DNA from: [Eubacterium] saphenum
GTDB lineage: Bacteria; Bacillota; Clostridia; Lachnospirales; Anaerotignaceae
Length of the DNA stretch: 6,416 nt
Assembly (NCBI GenBank): GCA_004557645.1
Contig: SFGI01000057.1
Coordinates: forward strand, 1 to 6,416
Direction of reading: 5' to 3'
Part shown: positions 1 to 3,995 of the stretch, in pieces
How positions within the stretch are numbered: the stretch's first letter is position 1
How the letters are laid out: each line of letters starts with the position of its first letter
Made by a program: the position numbers and the translations under genes
Notes under the pieces: generated by a model
Database searches by the model: none
What the model saw: the letters and a program-made list of their open reading frames with translations, nothing else
Told to the model about the DNA's origin: nothing

Positions 1-94
1 GATGCTTTTTGTTCTTTTGCTTAAGCTTTAATCTCACCCGCAGAGCGGGCGGTTGTTAAAGCCCGCTTCGCAGTCTTCAGCACTAAAGTAATAA
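1..94. other. Intergenic stretch with GC-rich hairpins, no assignable gene
   Basis: No convincing gene is visible in this edge segment. Two mutually exclusive hairpins can be drawn: CCCGC/GCGGG at 37-41 and 45-49 with an AGA loop, and AGCGGGC/GCCCGCT at 44-50 and 61-67. Neither is followed by a T-run on either strand, so neither is a clear terminator. Short open readings exist on both strands but none has a ribosome binding site. It may be the 3' flank of a gene lying to the left. Confidence 0.4.
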
Positions 95-125
95 AACAAA
101 GAGCGGGAGAAACCTCCCGCTCTTT
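90..125 (-). terminator. Rho-independent terminator after aspS, probably bidirectional
   Basis: A perfect 12-bp inverted repeat (AAAGAGCGGGAG at 98-109, complementary arm at 114-125) closes a 4-base loop. Read on the minus strand, the stem lies 11 bases past the aspS stop codon and is followed by a T-rich run (CTTTGTTTTATTA). On the plus strand the stem ends in TTTT, so it could also stop a transcript arriving from the left edge. Confidence 0.9.
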
Positions 126-136
126 TCGCTTTAAAA

Positions 137-1948
137 TTATTCTGCTTCTGTTTCTTCTGTTTCTGCCACTTTGATGGCGATACCCAGTTCATCCAGCTGT
201 TTTTCTTCTACCACGCCGGGTGCATCTGTCATAGGGCAGGATGCATCTTTTACCTTAGGGAAAGCGATAACGTCACGGATGCTGCTTGCGCCGCTCATCA
301 GCATGATGATTCTGTCCAGACCGAAGGCCAGACCACCGTGAGGGGGCACACCATATTTGAAGGCATCCAACAGGAAGCCGAAGCGTTCCTGGGCATCTTC
401 CTGAGTGAAGCCCAGCAGTTCGAACATCTTCTGCTGGATATCTCTGCGGTGGATTCTGATGGAGCCACCGCCCAGTTCGTAACCGTTCAGAACGATATCG
501 TATGCTTTCGCACGGACTGCACCGGGGTTTGTATCGATCAGTTCCAGGTCTTCATCCATAGGTGCTGTGAAAGGATGGTGTACGGCAACATATCTGTTTT
601 CTTCTTCATCCCATTCCAGCATAGGGAATTCTGTGATCCACAGGAATGCGAAATCGTCGGGTCTTGTCAGTTCCAGCATTCTGGACAGTTCCAGACGCAG
701 GGCACCCAGAGAGTCGAATACCACTTTATCCTTATCTGCACAGATCAGGATCAGGTCGCCGGGTTTGCCTTCCATAGCGTCCACGATCTCCTGCATTTTT
801 TCAGGTGTAAAGAATTTTGCGATCTGAGATTTCAGGCTGCCATCTTCGTTGACAACGATCCAAGCCAGACCTTTTGCTCTGTATGTTTTTACGAATTCAA
901 CCAGAGAGTCGATCTTCTTTCTGGGGAAGGAACCGCAGCCCTTTGCGTTGATCGCACGTACGCTGCCGCCGTTTTCCAGAGCGGATTTGAATACTACGAA
1001 TTCTGTGCCTGCAACCACATCAGAGATGTTTTTCAGTTCCATGCCAAAACGTACATCGGGCTTATCGGAACCGAAACGTTCCATCGCTTCTGCATAAGTC
1101 ATTCTGGGCAGAGGCAGTTTGATATCCACATTCATCAGGTCTTTGAATACCTTCTGCATCATTCTTTCGTTGATATCCATGATATCATCGATATCTACGA
1201 AGGACAGTTCCATGTCCACCTGTGTAAATTCAGGCTGTCTGTCGGCACGCAGGTCTTCATCACGGAAGCATTTTGCGATCTGGTAATATCTGTCCATGCC
1301 GGAAACCATCAGCAGCTGTTTGTACAGCTGAGGGGACTGGGGCAGACCATAGAAATTGCCGGGGTGTACACGGCTGGGTACCAGATAGTCTCTGGCACCT
1401 TCAGGGGTGGATTTGCCCAGGATAGGTGTTTCGATCTCCAGGAAGTTTTCGCTGTCCAGGAAGTTTCTCATCACCTGTACGACTTTATGGCGCAGTACCA
1501 GGTTTTTCAGCTGAGAAGGTCTTCTCAGGTCCAGATAACGATATTTCAGACGCAGGTCATCTTTTACTGTGATATTGTCTTCGATCTGGAAAGGTGTTGT
1601 TTCAGATTCGGAAAGGATACGCAGTTCCTTTGCGATGATCTCGATCTTACCAGTTTTCATGTTGGGGTTGATATTGCCCTCTGTTCTTGCAGCAACCAGA
1701 CCTTTTACTGCCAGTACATATTCACTGCGGACTGTTTCCGCTTTTGCAAACAGTTCTTTTTCTGCTGTGTTGCCATCGATGGCGATCTGCACCAGACCGG
1801 TTTTGTCTCTCAGTGCAATGAAGATCAGCTGACCCAGGTCACGGCGACGCTGAACCCAGCCCATCACTGTCACTTCCTGACCGATCATGTTTTCGTTCAC
1901 GTTGCAGCACATGCAGCTTCTTTTTAAACCTGTTAAAGATTCACCCAT
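137..1948 (-). CDS. aspS: Aspartyl-tRNA synthetase (class II)
   Basis: This cytoplasmic enzyme activates aspartate with ATP and charges tRNA-Asp. The 603 residues match the usual bacterial length of about 590. Domains in order: an N-terminal OB-fold anticodon-binding domain (about 20-110, with GWVQRRRDLG at 30-39), the class II catalytic core, and the bacterial GAD insertion (about 287-425). Motif 2 is at 228-247 (FRDEDLRADRQPEFTQ), motif 3 at 539-550 (GLAFGLDRIIML), and HHPFTAP at 457-463. The tail ends in an acidic Glu/Thr-rich stretch. The ATG at 1948 is chosen because AAGGAG lies 8 bases upstream. The N-terminus carries an unusual Cys cluster (SCMCC, 11-15). Whether it is strictly tRNA-Asp specific or also charges tRNA-Asn cannot be settled: Leu38 resembles discriminating enzymes, while Gly91 replaces the Lys of E. 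coli. It is a single-gene unit with its own promoter and terminator. The inferred leader is only about 55 bases, too short for a T-box. Confidence 0.98.
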   Translation of the reverse strand: MGESLTGLKRSCMCCNVNENMIGQEVTVMGWVQRRRDLGQLIFIALRDKTGLVQIAIDGNTAEKELFAKAETVRSEYVLAVKGLVAARTEGNINPNMKTGKIEIIAKELRILSESETTPFQIEDNITVKDDLRLKYRYLDLRRPSQLKNLVLRHKVVQVMRNFLDSENFLEIETPILGKSTPEGARDYLVPSRVHPGNFYGLPQSPQLYKQLLMVSGMDRYYQIAKCFRDEDLRADRQPEFTQVDMELSFVDIDDIMDINERMMQKVFKDLMNVDIKLPLPRMTYAEAMERFGSDKPDVRFGMELKNISDVVAGTEFVVFKSALENGGSVRAINAKGCGSFPRKKIDSLVEFVKTYRAKGLAWIVVNEDGSLKSQIAKFFTPEKMQEIVDAMEGKPGDLILICADKDKVVFDSLGALRLELSRMLELTRPDDFAFLWITEFPMLEWDEEENRYVAVHHPFTAPMDEDLELIDTNPGAVRAKAYDIVLNGYELGGGSIRIHRRDIQQKMFELLGFTQEDAQERFGFLLDAFKYGVPPHGGLAFGLDRIIMLMSGASSIRDVIAFPKVKDASCPMTDAPGVVEEKQLDELGIAIKVAETEETEAE

Positions 1949-1956
1949 GTTCGTAT

Positions 1957-1962
1957 CTCCTT
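1957..1962 (-). promoter_or_regulatory. Ribosome binding site of aspS
   Basis: AAGGAG on the minus strand lies 8 bases before the ATG at 1948. This spacing fixes that ATG as the start. Confidence 0.9.
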
Positions 1963-2009
1963 ACTTTATATTCTATTTCTGTTTTTTTAAATAGTTGTCC
2001 ATCCTTAAT

Positions 2010-2038
2010 ATCATAAACACTTTTCCCGAAAAAGTAAA
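2010..2038 (-). promoter_or_regulatory. Candidate sigma-A promoter of aspS
   Basis: On the minus strand TTTACT (-35, 2033-2038) is separated by 17 bases from TATGAT (-10, 2010-2015), a 4/6 and 5/6 match to consensus. Transcription would start near 2003, giving a leader of about 55 bases. The -35 element sits exactly in the spacer of a long dyad at 2021-2052. Confidence 0.65.
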
Positions 2039-2052
2039 GTTTTCAGGGAAAA
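2021..2052. repeat. Inverted repeat over the aspS -35 box
   Basis: TTTTCCCGAAAA (2021-2032) is complementary to TTTTC plus GGGAAAA (2040-2044 and 2046-2052), giving 12 pairs with a single unpaired A at 2045. The 7-base centre (2033-2039) contains the aspS -35 hexamer. The element lies upstream of both predicted start sites, so it is more likely a DNA operator or chance A/T-tract symmetry than an RNA hairpin. Confidence 0.5.
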
Positions 2053-2081
2053 AAAGCCGTTTTTTTGAAAAAAATCTCTCC

Positions 2082-2110
2082 TTGTCTCTTTTCTGAAAAA
2101 GTACTATAAT
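2082..2110 (+). promoter_or_regulatory. Sigma-A promoter of the cytidylate-kinase-like gene
   Basis: TTGTCT (2082-2087), a 17-base spacer and a perfect TATAAT (2105-2110). A-tracts at 2049-2055 and 2068-2074 could act as an UP element. Transcription would start near 2117, giving a leader of about 60 bases. Confidence 0.85.
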
Positions 2111-2134
2111 GGATAATTATGAAAATAAAATTTA

Positions 2135-2156
2135 CAGAAATATCCGAACATTTCTG
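2135..2156 (+). other. Hairpin in the leader of the cytidylate-kinase-like gene
   Basis: CAGAAAT (2135-2141) and ATTTCTG (2150-2156) form a perfect 7-bp stem with an 8-base loop. It ends 6 bases before the ribosome binding site. It has no T-run, so it is not a terminator. It could stabilise the mRNA 5' end or influence ribosome access. No known riboswitch is recognised. Confidence 0.4.
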
Positions 2157-2162
2157 AAAGAT

Positions 2163-2168
2163 AAGGAG
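2163..2168 (+). promoter_or_regulatory. Ribosome binding site that decides the start at 2177
   Basis: AAGGAG ends 8 bases before the ATG at 2177. The in-frame GTG at 2168 overlaps this site itself and so cannot be served by it, which favours the ATG. Confidence 0.9.
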
Positions 2169-2176
2169 TGGGCGAA

Positions 2177-2779
2177 ATGAACCAACATAAAATCATCACC
2201 ATCAGCCGCCAATATGGCAGCGGCGGGCGTATCGTCGGCAAAAAACTGGCAGATGCCCTTGGCATCCCCTTTTATGATAATGAACTGATCACCATGGCAG
2301 CAGAAAAAACAGGTCTTTCCGTGGAATGCTTCAAAGATGCGGAAAAAACCTCGATCGGCAACCTGTTCTTCTCTCTGACCTCCCTGACCCCCAGTCTGGA
2401 CTCTGTTGGTCTGCCCCTGAATGAAAAAATCTTTCTGGTGCAGTCTCAGGTCATCAAGGAAGTGGCAGAAGAAGGTCCTTGTGTCATCGTGGGCCGTTCT
2501 GCAAACTATGTTTTGTCCGAAAACCCCAACTGCATCAATATCTTCCTGCAGGCAGATCTGCCCGATCGTGTAGAACGGGCCATCCATACATATCACCAGG
2601 ACCCTCAGGGGGCAGAAGCTATGGTCATCAAGGCAGATAAACGCCGTGCCAACTATTACAACTACTTTACAGGCGGAAAATGGGGCAAAGCAGAAAATTA
2701 TGACCTGATTTTAAATACATCCAGAATGGATCTGGATAAGATCGTAGAAGTCATCAAGACTTATGTTTCTTTGAGATGA
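2177..2779 (+). CDS. Cytidylate-kinase-like family protein
   Basis: A cytoplasmic P-loop protein of 200 residues that matches the cytidylate-kinase-like family (Pfam Cytidylate_kin2 type) common in Clostridia. The presumed activity is phosphate transfer from ATP to a nucleotide such as CMP, but to my knowledge the substrate of this subfamily is not firmly established. Visible features: ITISRQYGSGG leading into a Walker A-like loop GSGGRIVGK (14-22), FYDNELI (32-38), a VIVGRSANYVL segment (103-113), a DKRRANYY segment (154-161) at the expected position of the lid/arginine region, and YDLILNTS (175-182) near the end. Length is normal and nothing is broken. The ATG at 2177 is preferred over the upstream GTG, which lies within the ribosome binding site. 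The gene is a single unit, divergent from aspS, with a strong promoter and terminator. It is distinct from housekeeping cmk, so that symbol is not assigned. Confidence 0.9.
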   Translation: MNQHKIITISRQYGSGGRIVGKKLADALGIPFYDNELITMAAEKTGLSVECFKDAEKTSIGNLFFSLTSLTPSLDSVGLPLNEKIFLVQSQVIKEVAEEGPCVIVGRSANYVLSENPNCINIFLQADLPDRVERAIHTYHQDPQGAEAMVIKADKRRANYYNYFTGGKWGKAENYDLILNTSRMDLDKIVEVIKTYVSLR

Positions 2780-2783
2780 CATG

Positions 2784-2814
2784 AAAAAGCAGACCGTAAC
2801 GGTCTGCTTTTTTT
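2784..2814 (+). terminator. Rho-independent terminator, usable in both directions
   Basis: AAAAAGCAGACCG (2784-2796) and its complement (2800-2812) form a 13-bp stem with a 3-base loop, followed by a T7 run (2808-2814) on the plus strand. On the minus strand the same stem ends in T5, so it can also stop the convergent DUF2089 transcript, which has no other obvious terminator. Confidence 0.95.
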
Positions 2815-2993
2815 GCTCTTGATGTATGATGCTGATTATAGATGAAGGCTTTTGGCTTCAGACGTTCTCGAATTTCGGCTCATTCGAGTTAAAATCCAAG
2901 TTAAACAAACCAAATGTATCCCCATTTTGAACTGTTTCAGCAAAGTTTTCCTTTTCTCCCCCTATTTTTTGGAACAAAAAGTATAAAACCGAA
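2815..2993. other. Gap between convergent genes; possible coding remnant on the minus strand
   Basis: No intact gene is seen. On the minus strand, from inside the 3' end of the DUF2089 gene to a TGA at 2858-2860, one reading frame gives a protein-like tail containing ENFAETVQNGDTFGLFNL and ending PKFENV. It has no start codon with a ribosome binding site and no recognised homology. The stretch also holds a 7-bp inverted repeat (CTCGAAT at 2867-2873, ATTCGAG at 2882-2888) without a T-run, and an imperfect TGAAG/CTTCA hairpin at 2843-2860. The coding-like signal may be chance in AT-rich DNA. Confidence 0.25.
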
Positions 2994-3740
2994 TCAAAGC
3001 ATACTCTTATACTCTTCCGTAAGGATCAATACGCCCCGTCCATTGCGGGCAATTCCAGCCCACTCCAAAACAGCCGCCATTACAAATACAGGATCATACA
3101 CAGAGTCGCCAACCTCATAGCCACGGTACTTTGCAATCACACCGACAACAGTCGTTTCTTCGCATCCTGCATCACCTAGCTTGAAATTCCTTCCATTCCC
3201 TTTTCGTGCTCGTCCACCCTGTTCCATCAGAAGATTTACAATGATATCAAAAACAGTATATTCATAGGCTGGCTTAATAGGCAGCTTATCACTGGAAAAT
3301 GTCACGCCGTCCGGTTCTGCACAAATTTCACAAGGGAGCCCCCTTGCTGTATATACCGTAACACGGCCGCCATTTTCCTTGAGTCTCGCTTTAATCATTT
3401 CAGATGCTTTTCTGCTGGTATAATCCACCTTCAAATTACTCGTATCCATTTCTTTAGGTTCCTCCTTTTCCACCGCTTCACTTAAGTTTAATGCAGTAAG
3501 TAGCTCATCCAATTTCTTTTTAACAGTAGGATATGATATCTGTAAATCGGACTGCACCTCTTTTAGGCTCCCCCTGCTTTTCAAAAAGGAAAGGAGAAAC
3601 TCATACTGTCCTTTGTCAAGTTGATCAAAAATACTTATTTCAAAATCATTTTTTAATTCCATACCACAGTCAGGGCACTGCAATGTAGAAATCCGTAAAG
3701 TTCCCTGACACCCAGGACATCTGGAAATAAGCTGTTTCAT
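2994..3740 (-). CDS. DUF2089-type zinc-ribbon/HTH protein with unassigned C-terminal domain
   Basis: A predicted cytoplasmic protein of 248 residues, probably a DNA-binding regulator (inference). Residues 8-25 form a zinc ribbon (CPGC ... CPDC, Cys8, 11, 22, 25). Residues 33-86 match the DUF2089 core: FEISIFDQL, then a helix-turn-helix around 57-84 with the typical ISYPTVKKKLDELL. A charged linker (87-105) leads to a C-terminal part (about 106-248) that I do not recognise. It contains three more Cys (137, 140, 193), a basic Gly-rich turn (GGRARKGNGR, 175-184) and a conserved-looking VYDPVFVMAAVLEWAGI (214-230). Plain DUF2089 proteins are, from memory, only about 100-130 residues. The start at 3740 is chosen because GAGGTGAT lies just upstream; the in-frame ATGs at 3788 and 3779 lie within the promoter. 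The N-terminal half is AT-rich (two 60-base lines counted by hand gave 30-33% GC) compared with 50-60% in sampled neighbour lines, suggesting a separate origin. Confidence 0.85.
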   Translation of the reverse strand: MKQLISRCPGCQGTLRISTLQCPDCGMELKNDFEISIFDQLDKGQYEFLLSFLKSRGSLKEVQSDLQISYPTVKKKLDELLTALNLSEAVEKEEPKEMDTSNLKVDYTSRKASEMIKARLKENGGRVTVYTARGLPCEICAEPDGVTFSSDKLPIKPAYEYTVFDIIVNLLMEQGGRARKGNGRNFKLGDAGCEETTVVGVIAKYRGYEVGDSVYDPVFVMAAVLEWAGIARNGRGVLILTEEYKSML

Positions 3741-3744
3741 ATCA

Positions 3745-3752
3745 ATCACCTC
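3745..3752 (-). promoter_or_regulatory. Ribosome binding site that decides the DUF2089 start
   Basis: GAGGTGAT on the minus strand, with 4 bases between it and the ATG at 3740. It supports 3740 rather than the upstream in-frame ATGs. Confidence 0.85.
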
Positions 3753-3759
3753 TATACAT

Positions 3760-3788
3760 AATATAATAATAGGTTTCATTTTTGTCAA
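3760..3788 (-). promoter_or_regulatory. Near-consensus sigma-A promoter of the DUF2089 gene
   Basis: On the minus strand a perfect TTGACA (3783-3788), a 17-base spacer and TATATT (3760-3765, 5/6 match). Transcription would start near 3753, leaving a leader of only about 13 bases that is almost entirely ribosome binding site. Such a strong promoter on a putative regulator suggests repression, perhaps by its own product (inference). Confidence 0.85.
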
Positions 3789-3818
3789 TATAGTGTTTAA
3801 TAAATTTGATAACTATAT
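3788..3818. repeat. Inverted repeat abutting the DUF2089 -35 box
   Basis: ATATAGT (3788-3794) and ACTATAT (3812-3818) are perfect 7-base inverted arms separated by 17 bases. The interval begins at the last base of the -35 element, a typical operator or activator position. AT-richness raises the chance of coincidence. Confidence 0.4.
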
Positions 3819-3819
3819 T

Positions 3820-3840
3820 TATTTAGATGAAAACTAAATA
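3820..3840. repeat. Second inverted repeat upstream of the DUF2089 promoter
   Basis: TATTTAG (3820-3826) and CTAAATA (3834-3840) are perfect 7-base inverted arms with a 7-base spacer, directly next to the previous dyad. It may be a second protein-binding site, or chance symmetry in AT-rich DNA. Confidence 0.4.
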
Positions 3841-3860
3841 TGCTGTTTTAAATTGTAGGC

Positions 3861-3897
3861 AAAAAATAATAGGTACTCGGCTTTTACACCAAATACC
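3861..3897 (-). terminator. Candidate terminator of the SpoIID-domain lipoprotein gene
   Basis: On the minus strand GGTATTTGGT (3888-3897) pairs with GCCGAGTACC (3872-3881) in a 10-bp stem that includes three G-T pairs, with a 6-base loop, followed by TATTATTTTTT. It lies about 100 bases after the stop at 3996, leaving a fairly long 3' untranslated tail. The stem is weaker than the other terminators in this window. Confidence 0.6.
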
Positions 3898-3995
3898 CAT
3901 TATCTCATTCCAACTCCGCCTGATAGATGCATAACCGTTTTTTCAAATTTCTTTCTTCTGAGCATCCGTCCAAAAATGTAGTTACTTTTTCCCCC

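Noticed and set aside
1..94. Short minus-strand open readings after aspS (for example a tail ARSAGEIKA)
   Set aside because: They run through or begin just after the aspS terminator, lack a ribosome binding site, and several frames are open in this short GC-rich stretch.
338..1927. A 529-codon plus-strand open frame opposite aspS
   Set aside because: It lies wholly antisense to a clear aspS, its translation is Phe/Gln/His/Cys-rich and matches nothing, and it has no convincing start signal. It reflects aspS codon bias.
1949..2020. T-box riboswitch upstream of aspS
   Set aside because: The predicted leader is only about 55 bases with no terminator or T-box sequence, far shorter than a T-box leader.
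2119..2157. A 12-codon upstream open frame in the kinase-like leader (MKIKFTEISEHF)
   Set aside because: It would begin about 2 bases after the predicted transcription start with no ribosome binding site, and its sequence is not a recognisable attenuator peptide. It overlaps the leader hairpin and is probably chance.
2168..2176. GTG start for the kinase-like gene
   Set aside because: This GTG overlaps the AAGGAG motif that correctly spaces the ATG at 2177, and family members begin close to the IITISRQYGSGG segment.
3741..3788. In-frame upstream ATGs at 3788 and 3779 for the DUF2089 gene
   Set aside because: Both lie within the promoter, upstream of the predicted transcription start, and the added residues precede the conserved MKQLISRCPGC start without a ribosome binding site.
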